Numbered from the stretch's first letter, positions 15,222 to 24,118 are shown. The stretch: 48,356 nucleotides of DNA from CAZCFB01 sp964511535 (GCA_964511535.1 CAZEFW010000058.1:1-48356); one strand, 5' to 3'. Numbers and translations: made by a program. The notes: generated from the sequence alone by a model not told the origin.

Positions 15222-16427
15222 ATGCTCTCCCGGCTCAAAGGCTCGGCCTTCTTCCTGTGCGTGCTGCTTGGAGCCGCGGGCCTGTGGCTGCACGGGTGCG
15301 AGGGGAGCGTGGGGCCTTGCTCCGGCGGGGACTGCCCCACGGTGCCCGGCTGCGAGGGGGACACCAACGTGATCTGCGGGCCGAACCAGGTGTGCACCGA
15401 GCGGGTGTGCGAGGGGGTGGGGTGGATCTGCGGCGTGGACGACTCGGGCAACTACGCCTGGCTGCGCACCGCCGCGCCGTGCGACGACAACAACCCGTGC
15501 ACCACCAACGATATCTGCTCCGGCGGCATCTGCTGGGGCACCGAGCTGGAGTGCAACAAGCCGCCCGGCAAGACCTGCCTCGACGGGGCGACGCTCAAGG
15601 TGTTCGCCAGCAAGGGCAAGTGCTCCAAGGGGATCTGCTCCTACAGCCACAGCACGGTCAAGTGCCCGGCCAAGTGCTCCGGCGGCAAGTGCGAGGGCTC
15701 ACCCTGCACGGGGGTCAAGTGCGACAACCCGCCGGGCGAGTGCTACAAGAGCCCCGGCACCTGCGCCGCGGGCAAGTGCAGCTACGCGCCGCAGAACAAG
15801 GGAACGGCCTGCGGGGTGAAGGACAAGTGCTACACCACGGCCACCTGCGACGGCGCGGGCAAGTGCCTCGGCACCAAGATGGACTGCAAGCGGCCAAACA
15901 CCACCGGCGGCACCTGCGTCAAGGGGGCGTGCCAGGGCTACCAGTGCACCAGCGGGTACGGCAACTGCAACAGCACCTGGACCGACGGCTGCGAGACGAA
16001 GCTCGACAGCACCGCCCACTGCGGCAAGTGCAAAAACAAGTGCGGCAACGTGGCCCACGGCAAGCCCAAGTGCAGCGGCGGCAAGTGCGTCATCGGCTCG
16101 TGCAACGCGCCGTACAAGGACTGCGACAGGAAATACTCCACCGGCTGTGAGCTGCCCGAGGGGGTGGCCAACGGCTGCAGCAAGAGCGGGCTGACCTACG
16201 CCGGCTCCGGCTCCCCCACCGGCTGCGGCACGCCCTGGTGCGGGAGCAAGTCCGGCTCGAGCGTGGTCAAGTTCAGCAGCTGGAGCTGCGTGTTCTGCAC
16301 CAAGTGCCACTACTTCCCCGACGGCTGGTCCTGGTGCCTGTTCGGCAGCGGCAGCAAGGGGACGTTCTCCAAGGACCGCTGCGCCAGCTGCTGCAACAAC
16401 AGCTACAAGGACAAGGTCTGCAAGTAG
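15222..16427 (+). CDS. Cysteine-rich lipoprotein of unknown function
   Basis: 401 residues with a signal peptide ending WLHGC (C26 as lipid anchor). Nearly all the rest is a cysteine-rich mosaic with recurring motifs: C-D-x-N-N-P-C-T-x-N-D-I-C, GKCSKGICSYS, GTCAAGKCSY, and a segment GNCNSTWTDGCETKL that resembles the N-x-x-D-G-C-E units of myxobacterial surface proteins. Many disulfides are likely, consistent with a secreted or surface-exposed protein. No catalytic motif is visible. The ATG has only a weak ribosome site. Arrays of inverted heptamers flank the gene on both sides. Confidence 0.75.
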   Translation: MLSRLKGSAFFLCVLLGAAGLWLHGCEGSVGPCSGGDCPTVPGCEGDTNVICGPNQVCTERVCEGVGWICGVDDSGNYAWLRTAAPCDDNNPCTTNDICSGGICWGTELECNKPPGKTCLDGATLKVFASKGKCSKGICSYSHSTVKCPAKCSGGKCEGSPCTGVKCDNPPGECYKSPGTCAAGKCSYAPQNKGTACGVKDKCYTTATCDGAGKCLGTKMDCKRPNTTGGTCVKGACQGYQCTSGYGNCNSTWTDGCETKLDSTAHCGKCKNKCGNVAHGKPKCSGGKCVIGSCNAPYKDCDRKYSTGCELPEGVANGCSKSGLTYAGSGSPTGCGTPWCGSKSGSSVVKFSSWSCVFCTKCHYFPDGWSWCLFGSGSKGTFSKDRCASCCNNSYKDKVCK

Positions 16428-16444
16428 GCAGCGCTGCGCGCTGC

Positions 16445-16525
16445 CGGCTTCAGACTTCAGGCTTCAGACTTCAGGGTAGATAGCAGGGCCATTGAGCCTG
16501 AGGCCTGAGGCCCGAAGTCTGAGGC
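16445..16525. repeat. Heptamer inverted array (GCTTCAG / CCTGAGG)
   Basis: The left arm 16445-16475 repeats CTTCAGA/GCTTCAG. The right arm 16495-16525 repeats CCTGAGG with CCCGAAG and TCTGAGG variants. It lies between the convergent lipoprotein and AgmX/PglI-like genes. The right-arm variants keep G-U or A-U pairing with the left arm in several positions. Confidence 0.7.
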
Positions 16526-16549
16526 CGCGCGGGCCCGTAGGGGCCGCGC

Positions 16550-18034
16550 CTACTGCTCGCCCGCGTTCTTCAGCACGAACGGGTAGCTCACCATCACGAT
16601 GCCGCCGTCTCTCGGCTTGGGGAACAGCCAGCGGCGCACCGCCTGGGTGATGCAGGTCTCCACGGCGCGGTTGCCCACGGTGCTCTGCTTGATGCCGGAG
16701 GTGATCACCGAGCCGTTGGGGGCGATGGTGAACTTGACCACCAGGCGACCGTACAGGGTGCGGTCCAGCTGCAGCTCTTTCTGGTAGCAGTAGCGCACCT
16801 CGTTGAGGTGGCGCCGGATGACGCGCCGGATGATCGACTTGCTCAGTGAGCCGCGCGACACCGTGGCCCTGCCCGGGCTCACGATCTTCTGGTTGCGCTT
16901 CTTGCGCTTGGGCAGCCTGACGCCGCCGCCGTAGCCCGGGCCGCCGCCCGGCCCGCCGGACCGCTTGCCGATGGTCCCGAGGGGGCCGTGGTGGATGCCA
17001 GAGCCGGGTCCGTAGCCGTGGCTGCCGTCGGTGACGCTCAGGCCGCCGATCTGCATGCCCTCGCCGATGGAGTTGCCCTGCAGCCCGGCCAGGGCCTCGG
17101 TGGCGTCGTCGGACAGCGCCGAGTCGGCTGAAAAGATGCTGTTCATGTAGGCGCCGCCCGCCTGGTCCAGGGCGGCCAGCACGCCCGCCTTCTTGGCCGT
17201 CACCAGGGCCAGGTGCTTGGCGTTGATCGGGCCGCCGCCGCCCGGGCGACGGTCCCGCGTGACGCTCGGCGTGCCCGCCCGGTCTCGCGGCCGCCGGGGG
17301 CGCTTGCGATCCACCTCGGTCTGCTCCGCATCCTCCTGCTGCGGCCGGCGCAGGATGTCGAGCATGTCCTGCCGCTGCTCCACCTGGGGCAGGCTGAGGG
17401 TCACCTTGCGGTGCCGGGTGTCGAACTTCGGCTGCTCATCCGCCGGCGGCATGGCGAGCACCAGAAACAGCAGCGCCGCGTGGGCCGTGAAGCTCGCGCC
17501 GTGGTAGACGTTGGCCTCCCAGTCCACCGCCAGCCCCTTGCCGACCTTGCTCGGCTCGGTGCTCTGCACGAAGAACCGCAGGTCTCCCAGGGACACCACC
17601 TGGTGGCTGTGGGGCGGGATCGGCTCCGCGGGGCCACCCGGCAGCTGGAGCACCGGCCCGCCGTCCTGCAGCTGCACCAGCGGGTGGGCGCTGCCTGGCG
17701 GCAGCTCCGGCAGCTCCATGTGCAGGTCCGCCCCCTGGGCGCTGCCCAGGGTGAAGCCCGTGGCGCGGCTGTGCTGCTGGGCCCGGGACACGGCGAACAC
17801 CACCTGCCCCAGCCCCACGGTGAGCAGCATGGCCGCCAGCCCGCCCTGGCCCAGCAGCACCTGCACCAGGCCCACCGCCGCCAGGCACAGGCCCACGGCG
17901 CCCACGGCCAGGTTGATGTTCCTGCTCATGGGCGACGCGCCGCCGCCGAGGGTCACGGTCTTGATGGTCGACTCACCCAGGAGCGCTGTGACGCTCACCA
18001 GCTGTTGCTCTCGCTGACCCGCTCTGTTCTTCAT
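16550..18034 (-). CDS. AgmX/PglI C-terminal-domain (TonB-like) membrane protein
   Basis: 494 residues. Two hydrophobic helices lie near 35-80, and a further one (AALLFLVLAMP) is followed by a basic/proline-rich stretch (KRPRRPRDR), a Gly-rich linker and a C-terminal domain. That domain contains IRRVIRRHLNEVRYCYQKEL, GRLVVKFTIAPNGSV and a paired cysteine (C in ETCITQAVRRWLFP), the AgmX/PglI C-terminal domain used in Myxococcota gliding and envelope proteins, distantly TonB-like. It probably spans the inner membrane and works in the periplasm. The start at 18034 has GGAGGGAGA. No ExbB/ExbD genes are adjacent, so the energising partner is unknown. Confidence 0.8.
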   Translation of the reverse strand: MKNRAGQREQQLVSVTALLGESTIKTVTLGGGASPMSRNINLAVGAVGLCLAAVGLVQVLLGQGGLAAMLLTVGLGQVVFAVSRAQQHSRATGFTLGSAQGADLHMELPELPPGSAHPLVQLQDGGPVLQLPGGPAEPIPPHSHQVVSLGDLRFFVQSTEPSKVGKGLAVDWEANVYHGASFTAHAALLFLVLAMPPADEQPKFDTRHRKVTLSLPQVEQRQDMLDILRRPQQEDAEQTEVDRKRPRRPRDRAGTPSVTRDRRPGGGGPINAKHLALVTAKKAGVLAALDQAGGAYMNSIFSADSALSDDATEALAGLQGNSIGEGMQIGGLSVTDGSHGYGPGSGIHHGPLGTIGKRSGGPGGGPGYGGGVRLPKRKKRNQKIVSPGRATVSRGSLSKSIIRRVIRRHLNEVRYCYQKELQLDRTLYGRLVVKFTIAPNGSVITSGIKQSTVGNRAVETCITQAVRRWLFPKPRDGGIVMVSYPFVLKNAGEQ

Positions 18035-18193
18035 CTTCTCTCCCTCCGCGCAGACCACCCCTGTCGCCCATCGCTCCCGCGGCGCGGGTGGACGGTCTCC
18101 GACTTGTCGCCTGGACCTTATGGGGTGGCGGTGGTTGCTGCCGTTTCGTTACAGGGGCTTAGACAGAGGGCAGGGGAGAAAGGTTCCCGCTGG

Positions 18194-19360
18194 CTACAAC
18201 TTTATTTCTTTCATCCGTCGCACCACCTCGGCGATGCGCTCCTGGTTCACGGTCAGAGCGAAGCGGATGAACCCCTCGCCGCGCGCGCCGAAGCCGACGC
18301 CCGGTGTGGCCACGATGCCCTGCTCCTTGAGCAGCCGCCCGGCGAACTCCACGGATGAGAAGCCCTCGGGGATGCGCGCGAAGACATAGAACGTGGCCAG
18401 CGGCGGCGGCACGTCCAGCCCCATGCCTGCCAGCCCCTGCATCATCAGGTCGCGCCGCCGGCGGTAAGTCTCGCGCATCTCGTCCACGCAGCCCTGGTCC
18501 CCGGTCAGCGCCGTGATCCCCGCCTCCTGCACCGCGCCGAAGACGCCGGAGTCCACGTTGGTCTTGATCTTGCCCAGGGCGCCCACCAGCACCTCGTTGC
18601 CCATGGCGTAGGCGATGCGCCAGCCGGTCATGTTGTAGGTCTTCGACAGGCTGTAGAACTCGATGGAGCGCTCCAGCGCCCCGTCGAGCTCCAGGAAGCT
18701 GGGCGGGCGCGGCTCCTCGTAGAACATCTCCGAGTAGGCCAGGTCGCTCAGCACGATCAGGTTATGCCGCTGCGCGAAGGCCAGGATGCGCTGGTAATCC
18801 TCCAGGGTGGCCACGCCGCCGGTGGGGTTGTTCGGGTAGTTGATGATGAGCAGCTTGGCCCGGTCCGCGATGTCCGCCGGGATCCCGTCCAGGTCGGGCA
18901 GGAACTGGTCGTCGGCCAGCAGGCCGTAGCGGAACACCTCTCCTCCCACGAAGTGGGTGGCGGTCTCGTAGACCGGGTAGGCAGGGTCGGGGCTCAGCAC
19001 CAGGTCGCCGGGGTTGATCATGGCCAGCGGGAAGTGCGCGATGCCCTCCTTGCTGCCGATGAGGGTCAACGCCTGGGTGTCGGCGTCCAGCTTCACGCCG
19101 AACCGCTCGGCGTAGAAGTCGCACGCCGCCTGGCGGCTGCTCGGCATGCCCTGGTAGCTCGGGTACTGGTGGTGCACCGGGTCCACAGCCGCCTTCTGCA
19201 GCGTGTCGATGATGTGCTGGGGCGTGGGCAGGTCGGGGTCGCCGACGCCCAGGTCGATGACGTCCATGCCGCTGGCGCGCGCCTCGGCCTTCATCTTGTC
19301 GATGGCCGCGAACAGGTACGGCGGCAGGTCCTTCACTCGATCTGCGGGCTCTATCTTCAT
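18194..19360 (-). CDS. dapL: LL-diaminopimelate aminotransferase (class I/II PLP aminotransferase)
   Basis: 388 residues, the length of bacterial DapL. This is a fold-type I PLP enzyme: N-terminal VIDLGVGDPDLPTP, GSKEGIAHFPLAMINPGD, PNNPTGG, and the PLP lysine in SLSKTYNMTGWRIAYAMGN. DapL converts tetrahydrodipicolinate directly to LL-diaminopimelate, a one-step route to lysine and peptidoglycan precursors; assignment over generic aspartate aminotransferases rests on the DRVKDLPPYLF and SKTYNMTGWR blocks. The ATG at 19360 overlaps the FAH gene stop by 4 bases (ATGA), so the two are coupled. Confidence 0.8.
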   Translation of the reverse strand: MKIEPADRVKDLPPYLFAAIDKMKAEARASGMDVIDLGVGDPDLPTPQHIIDTLQKAAVDPVHHQYPSYQGMPSSRQAACDFYAERFGVKLDADTQALTLIGSKEGIAHFPLAMINPGDLVLSPDPAYPVYETATHFVGGEVFRYGLLADDQFLPDLDGIPADIADRAKLLIINYPNNPTGGVATLEDYQRILAFAQRHNLIVLSDLAYSEMFYEEPRPPSFLELDGALERSIEFYSLSKTYNMTGWRIAYAMGNEVLVGALGKIKTNVDSGVFGAVQEAGITALTGDQGCVDEMRETYRRRRDLMMQGLAGMGLDVPPPLATFYVFARIPEGFSSVEFAGRLLKEQGIVATPGVGFGARGEGFIRFALTVNQERIAEVVRRMKEIKL

Positions 19361-20118
19361 TGCTCGTCCTCGCTCTCCTCGCCCACCACGGGGCAAGTCA
19401 GGGTGCCAATATCTTCGATCTCCACCTCCACCACGTCGCCGGGCTCCAGCGGGCCGACGCCGGGCGGCGTGCCCGTTGCGATGACGTCGCCCGGCAGCAT
19501 GGTCATCACCCGGGTCACGTCCTGGATCAGGCGGGGGATGGAGAAGATCATGTCAGCGGTGCTCGAGTCCTGCCGCTTTTTGCCGTTGATGCGGGTCTGG
19601 ATGCGCAGCGCCCGGGGGTCCAGGTCCCGCGCCAGGCACGGGCCGAGCGGCGCGAAGGTGTCGAACCCCTTGGCCCGGGAGTACTGGATGTCCCGCTTCT
19701 GCAGATCGCGCACCGTCACGTCGATGAAGCAGGTGACCCCGGCGAGCACCTCCAACGCGCGCTCCGCCGGCACGTTGCGGCAGCGCTCGCCGAACACCAG
19801 CGCCAGCTCACCCTCGAAGTCGACCCGCTCGAAGCCGGCGGGCCTCACGATGGCCTGCCCCGGGCCGATGACCGCCGTGGAGGGCATCAGGAACATCATC
19901 GGCTCGGCGGGCAGCGGCTTGCCCATCTCGCGGGCGTGCTCCCGGTAGTTGAGCCCGATCCCCATCACCTTGGTGGGCGCCATCGGCGGCAGCAGCTCCA
20001 CTTGATCCAGGTGCGCCGCGCCTGGCGGCCCCTCGAGCACATCAAGCGCTCCCCCGGGCAGCAGCTGCGCGCCGCCCTCCTGGCCCTCGAACATGTAACG
20101 GACGAACTTCGTGCTCAT
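19357..20118 (-). CDS. Fumarylacetoacetate hydrolase-family protein
   Basis: 253 residues of the FAH superfamily. It has IGLNYREHAREMGKP, the metal-binding pair in DFEGELALVF, the Asp in FIDVTVRDLQKRD, the lysine/phenylalanine block AKGFDTFAPLGPC, and TGTPPGVGPLEPGD near the end. Family members cleave or decarboxylate acylpyruvates or hydrate related diketo acids. The substrate cannot be inferred. The start has GAGGGGATCC upstream. It overlaps dapL, an unusual partner, and may perform an unlinked housekeeping role such as oxaloacetate decarboxylation. Confidence 0.85.
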   Translation of the reverse strand: MSTKFVRYMFEGQEGGAQLLPGGALDVLEGPPGAAHLDQVELLPPMAPTKVMGIGLNYREHAREMGKPLPAEPMMFLMPSTAVIGPGQAIVRPAGFERVDFEGELALVFGERCRNVPAERALEVLAGVTCFIDVTVRDLQKRDIQYSRAKGFDTFAPLGPCLARDLDPRALRIQTRINGKKRQDSSTADMIFSIPRLIQDVTRVMTMLPGDVIATGTPPGVGPLEPGDVVEVEIEDIGTLTCPVVGEESEDEQ

Positions 20119-20179
20119 CGGATCCCCTCGGCCCGGGCACCAAAGCCCGCGGCCAGTCGCCAGTGTTTGTAGCCTGTTC

Positions 20180-21823
20180 TTAGCTCGAACGGGTGAAGTA
20201 CACCATGGTGATGTCGTCGTACTGGGGCGCCGCCTGGGTGAAGCGGTGGATGTCCTTGAGCACCACCTCCAGCATGCGCACGCCGGCGGTAGACTTCATG
20301 GTGTCGGCCAGCCGCTCGAAGCCGTACTCGTCGCCGGTCTTGCTGCGGGCCTCCACCACGCCGTCGGTGCATAGCAGGACGCTGTCCCCCGCGGCCAGGG
20401 GCAGCGTCACCTCCTCGTAGATGGCGTCGGGCAGCACGCCGAGGGCCAGGTTGGTCGCCTCGTCCAGCTCCTCGACCTCGCCGCTGTCCGCGCGCAGCAG
20501 CAGCGGCGGGATGTGGCCCGCGTTGCTCAGCGTGATGCACTGCTCTTTCAGGTCGAGCACCAGGTAGAGCACCGTGGCGAACATGTTGTCCTGCATGCGG
20601 TTGATCAGCGCCGTGTTGGTGCGGGCCAGCACCCGGGCCGGGCCCCGCTCGCTGATGGCGTAGTAGCGCATGTCCGAGGTGAGCCTCGCCATGAGCAGCG
20701 CGGCGCTGACGCCCTTTCCCGCCACGTCCCCGATGAGCACGCCGATCTGCTCGCCCGGCAGCGGGATGAAGTCGTAGAAGTCGCCTCCCACCTGGAACAC
20801 CGGGTTGTAGGAGCGTCCGAAGCGATATCCCTGGGGCGACGGCGCCTCGGTGGGCATGAAGGAGCGCTGCACCTGGCGCGCGAAGCGCAGGTCCTGCTCC
20901 AGGCGCTGCTGGCGCAGCAGCCGCTGGTGCATGAAGGCGTTGTGGTAGGCCACCCCCGCCTGCAGGGCCACCCCGCTGAGCAGCGCCAGCTCCTCCAGGG
21001 TGAAGGGGACGCCCTGCTCCCGCCCCTCTATGTGCAGCACGCCGATGGAGCGCCCCTGCACCACCAGCGGGGCGCTCATGGCCGAGACGCCTCCCTCGCC
21101 GGGCTGCTCGCTTCCGCCCGCCAGGCTAAGCCGCCCCTCCCCCTCGTCCAGCACCCGCGTGACCACCTCCTGGTCCACGGTGAGCGAGCCGGAGAAGCCC
21201 TCGCCCTCCCGCCGCCGGATGGCGCCGGGCACAAGCTGCCCCTCCTCGTCCAGCAGCATCAAGAAGCCGCGGTCCGCGTCGGGGAAGAGGTCGAACAGGT
21301 AGTCCAGGATCTTGGTGAACAGCCGCGATGGTTCCAGCACCGAGCCGGTGGCGCTGGCCACCGCCAGCAGGGCCTCGAGCATGCGCTGGACCCGGTTGAG
21401 GTGCTCCAGCAGCTCGTCCCTGGAGGCCTCGGCCGGCGCCTTGAACGGCCCGAGAGGGGTGGCCGTGCCGCCCCGCATCAGCTCCTCTTCCTGCTCGGCC
21501 ACCACGGTGGCCAGGCTGACCCACTGCTTCGGCTCCTCGCCCTCGGCCAGGTAGCGCAGCTGGCAGTCGCCGATCTTGAGCTCGTCGCCGCTGCGCAGGA
21601 CCTGGTGGATCACCCGCGTGCCGTTGACCCGGGTGCCGTTGCCGCTGCCCAGGTCTTCCACCACGTACCCGTCGTCGGTGTGCACCACGCAGGCGTGCTC
21701 GCGGGACACCGACAGGTCGCTGATGTAGATCTGGCAGTCAGCGCTGCGCCCGAGCACGGAGCGCTCGCCCAGCTCAAATATCTGGCCCTTGTTCGGGCCC
21801 GAGGTGAAGACCAATCTGGGCAT
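20180..21823 (-). CDS. FHA-GAF-PP2C (SpoIIE/RsbU-type) serine phosphatase
   Basis: 547 residues. FHA domain about 1-93 with LGRS, SREH and GSGNGT; a linker helix; a GAF domain about 145-300; a short coiled linker (RLEQDLRFARQVQRSFMP), and a PP2C/SpoIIE domain about 335-545 with GGDFYDF, GDVAGKGVSAAL, NAGHIPPLLL and DDITMVYF, which carry the acidic metal ligands. Such enzymes dephosphorylate STAS anti-anti-sigma proteins. The genes just upstream are exactly a STAS protein and a HATPase kinase, so this is the phosphatase arm of a partner switch. The FHA domain adds an input from Ser/Thr phosphorylation. It starts 24 bases after the STAS stop. Confidence 0.9.
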   Translation of the reverse strand: MPRLVFTSGPNKGQIFELGERSVLGRSADCQIYISDLSVSREHACVVHTDDGYVVEDLGSGNGTRVNGTRVIHQVLRSGDELKIGDCQLRYLAEGEEPKQWVSLATVVAEQEEELMRGGTATPLGPFKAPAEASRDELLEHLNRVQRMLEALLAVASATGSVLEPSRLFTKILDYLFDLFPDADRGFLMLLDEEGQLVPGAIRRREGEGFSGSLTVDQEVVTRVLDEGEGRLSLAGGSEQPGEGGVSAMSAPLVVQGRSIGVLHIEGREQGVPFTLEELALLSGVALQAGVAYHNAFMHQRLLRQQRLEQDLRFARQVQRSFMPTEAPSPQGYRFGRSYNPVFQVGGDFYDFIPLPGEQIGVLIGDVAGKGVSAALLMARLTSDMRYYAISERGPARVLARTNTALINRMQDNMFATVLYLVLDLKEQCITLSNAGHIPPLLLRADSGEVEELDEATNLALGVLPDAIYEEVTLPLAAGDSVLLCTDGVVEARSKTGDEYGFERLADTMKSTAGVRMLEVVLKDIHRFTQAAPQYDDITMVYFTRSS

Positions 21824-21847
21824 GTCAGCTCGCGCTCATGAGGAAGG

Positions 21848-22186
21848 CTACCCGAACTTGCTCCGCGCCTCCTCCAGGGTCTCAAACAGATCGAACGCCC
21901 GGTCCAGCCGCAGCAAGCGGAAGATCTCCTTCGGCTGGTTTGAGAGCCGGGCGATCTTCACGTCGCCGCCGAGGGTTCGGACCCGCTTGAACAGTGACAC
22001 GATGGCCCCGACCCCGGAGCTGTCGATGAGGGTCAGCTCGTGCAGATCGAAGATCACCTTCGTCTTGCGGTTCGTCACCAGCTCGTCGATGGTGGGGCGA
22101 AGGTCTGACGCCGTCAGGGCGTCCAGGTTTCCCTTCAGCGTGAGCAGGACGATGTCGCCCTGCTCCTCCTTGGTGAACTCAAGCAT
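21848..22186 (-). CDS. STAS-domain anti-anti-sigma factor (RsbV/SpoIIAA-like)
   Basis: 112 residues, one STAS domain. The phosphorylation site is in the motif LIDSSGVGAIV, with S57 the probable target. It would be phosphorylated by the upstream HATPase kinase and dephosphorylated by the downstream PP2C protein, freeing or trapping the kinase's other partner. The ATG at 22186 was chosen because the preceding in-frame residues are uncharacteristic and GAGGA lies 9 bases upstream; the start overlaps the kinase stop by 8 bases. No sigma factor is adjacent. Confidence 0.9.
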   Translation of the reverse strand: MLEFTKEEQGDIVLLTLKGNLDALTASDLRPTIDELVTNRKTKVIFDLHELTLIDSSGVGAIVSLFKRVRTLGGDVKIARLSNQPKEIFRLLRLDRAFDLFETLEEARSKFG

Positions 22187-22658
22187 AATCCAGGGTCCTC
22201 GAGCCTGACCCCTCATCGAGTGGGCCGGCGTTGGCGTGCAACTCCTTGACCATCCGCAGGACGTTGTCGCCGCCGTCCTGCCCCGGACTGTACTCAACCT
22301 GGGTCATGAAGCGCTTGATGATAAAGATACCGATCCCGCTCTCTGGCAGCCCTGAAAGGTCGGGATCTTCCACGCCCTCGAAGTCGAAACTCTTGCCCCG
22401 GTCACGCATCTGAATGACCAGCTTGCCGCCCTGATGGGCCAGATCTACCTGCAGCGTCTCGCGCTGTTCGCTGCGCTGACTGATGCCGTGCAGCGCCACG
22501 TTGTTGAACGCCTCGATAAACGCGGAGTGCACCTGCATGCACTGCTCCGGAGTGGCGCCCAGCAGTTCGCGTCGCTCACAGTACTGGCGTACCAAGTCCG
22601 CCGTGACGTTACGGAACCGCAGCTCGCAGGGTACGCAGATGGTGATCTGATCGCCCAT
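22179..22658 (-). CDS. RsbW-like serine kinase / anti-sigma HATPase
   Basis: 159 residues forming one GHKL ATPase domain. N-box EAFNNVALH at 49-57, G1 box D86-x-G88 and G2 box GIGI at 108-111. There is no histidine phospho-acceptor or membrane segment. RsbW/SpoIIAB relatives phosphorylate a STAS protein and sequester a target, usually a sigma factor. It is the first gene of a three-gene partner-switching unit. A GTG at 22679 would add seven residues; ATG at 22658 is preferred, although neither has a clear ribosome site. Confidence 0.88.
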   Translation of the reverse strand: MGDQITICVPCELRFRNVTADLVRQYCERRELLGATPEQCMQVHSAFIEAFNNVALHGISQRSEQRETLQVDLAHQGGKLVIQMRDRGKSFDFEGVEDPDLSGLPESGIGIFIIKRFMTQVEYSPGQDGGDNVLRMVKELHANAGPLDEGSGSRTLDYA

Positions 22659-22768
22659 AAGACGACAATAAGTTATCACGCGCGCAACCTGTTGGTAAGT
22701 TTGCTATAAGACAGCACCCAGCCGGCTTGCCGGTCCAGGGGTTGACCACCGGTGGTGCGGTTTTCATA

Positions 22769-23518
22769 ATGGCAGCCAGCGCTGACGCGAGCAGAGGTCC
22801 CGTGCAGGATTCAATCAGGATCGTCAAGCGGATGATGGACGTCATCGGCGCAGCCACCGGGCTGGCGCTCGGCGCGCCTTTCATGGGGGCCATCGCGGCG
22901 GCCATCAAGGCGACCTCCCGGGGACCCGTCATCTACTCGCAGCGCCGCGCTGGCATGATAGACGGCGAAAACGGCGTTAATTTCGATGAGTTCGAGGTTT
23001 ACAAGTTCCGCACCATGGTGGACGGCGCCGAGTCCATGACCGGCGCTGTGCTGGCCGAGGAGGACGACCCACGGGTGACGGAGGTGGGCCACTTCCTGCG
23101 GCGAACGCGCCTGGACGAGCTACCCCAGCTTGTCAATGTACTCAAGGGAGATATGAGCCTGGTGGGGCCCCGCCCCGAGCGCCCGGAGATGATCCGAACC
23201 CTGGCCATGGCGATCCCTTTCTTCGAGGAGCGGATGCGGCTGATCAAGCCCGGCATCACGGGTTTGGCCCAGGTGGAGCTCTCCTACACCGGGCGCATGC
23301 GCAAGGGGGATCGCCTGGCGCGGGTGAAGGACACCCTGCTCAATCCCTTCGATCTGGAAGGCGTGGAAGATTCGGTGGCAGACGACATGCGCACCAAGAT
23401 GCTCTACGACTTCGTCTACTCCGCCTACCTCGAGAGCTTCTGGGAGTTTTTCCGCACCGACGTGGGGATCCTGTTCAAGACCCCGTACGTGATGTTCTTC
23501 AGCCGGACCGGGCAGTGA
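22769..23518 (+). CDS. Bacterial sugar transferase (initiating glycosyl-1-phosphate transferase)
   Basis: 249 residues of the bacterial sugar-transferase family (PglC-like core). One N-terminal hydrophobic segment (VIGAATGLALGAPFMGAIAAA) precedes the catalytic part with FEVYKFRTM, RLDELPQLVNVLKGDMSLVGPRPERPEM and RLIKPGITGLAQV. Such enzymes load the first sugar phosphate onto undecaprenyl phosphate for exopolysaccharide or O-antigen assembly. No polymer-assembly genes follow; folK overlaps the stop (GTGA). A start at ATG 22769 is chosen over a TTG at 22727. A GTG at 22802 behind AGAGG is a credible shorter alternative that begins just before the domain. Confidence 0.85.
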   Translation: MAASADASRGPVQDSIRIVKRMMDVIGAATGLALGAPFMGAIAAAIKATSRGPVIYSQRRAGMIDGENGVNFDEFEVYKFRTMVDGAESMTGAVLAEEDDPRVTEVGHFLRRTRLDELPQLVNVLKGDMSLVGPRPERPEMIRTLAMAIPFFEERMRLIKPGITGLAQVELSYTGRMRKGDRLARVKDTLLNPFDLEGVEDSVADDMRTKMLYDFVYSAYLESFWEFFRTDVGILFKTPYVMFFSRTGQ

Positions 23519-24045
23519 CGGCATGTTTTCTGGGCCTCGGTAGCAACCTGGGTCACCGCCGGGTCCTGCTGGGCCAGGCCCTTCAAGCGTTGGCCAGCCG
23601 CGAGGTACAGGTCGTCGCCGCCTCCTCAATCTATGAGACGGCGCCGGTGGGGCCGGTGCTCCATCAGCCGCCTTTCCTCAACATGGCCGCGCACCTGGAG
23701 ACCGGGCTGCAGCCCCATGAGCTGCTGCTGCGCTGCCAGGCCGTGGAGCGCCAGCTTGGACGCCCGGATGACCGGCCCGTGGACAAGGGGCCGCGGATCA
23801 TCGATCTCGATCTGCTGCTGATGGGGGGGAAGGTGCTGCGATCCGAGGCGCTGGAGTTGCCGCACCCGGAGCTGTCGAACCGTGCCTTCGTATTGGCCCC
23901 GCTGCTGGAGCTGGATCCAGGGCTGGTGGATCCGCGAAACGGCGCGCCGCTGGCGCCGCGGCTGGAGGACCTGCTACAGGAGCAAGAGGTCAGAAAAGTG
24001 GCGAGCCCGTGTCCCTTGCCTTCGCCTGATCTCGACGGCCGGTAA
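23515..24045 (+). CDS. folK: 2-amino-4-hydroxy-6-hydroxymethyldihydropteridine pyrophosphokinase
   Basis: 176 residues with all HPPK signatures: FLGLGSNLGHR at the start, PPFLNMAAHLET, and the Mg/ATP block GPRIIDLDLLLMGG followed by LELPHPELSNRAFVLAPL. It transfers pyrophosphate from ATP to the pterin precursor in folate synthesis. The start is GTG at 23515, overlapping the sugar transferase stop by 4 bases, so translation is coupled. A proline-rich extension of ~15 residues follows the domain. Confidence 0.92.
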   Translation: MTACFLGLGSNLGHRRVLLGQALQALASREVQVVAASSIYETAPVGPVLHQPPFLNMAAHLETGLQPHELLLRCQAVERQLGRPDDRPVDKGPRIIDLDLLLMGGKVLRSEALELPHPELSNRAFVLAPLLELDPGLVDPRNGAPLAPRLEDLLQEQEVRKVASPCPLPSPDLDGR

Positions 24046-24118
24046 CACGGGCCCGTTGTACTTCCGGGGATGTGAGGTGGGTAGCAATGAACGGTTAGGG
24101 GGTATGTTCTCCAGTCAT

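Noticed and set aside
15095..16525. CRISPR array
   Set aside because: Repeat units are 7 bases with no unique spacers; they are tandem or inverted short words, not 23-47-base repeats with spacers.
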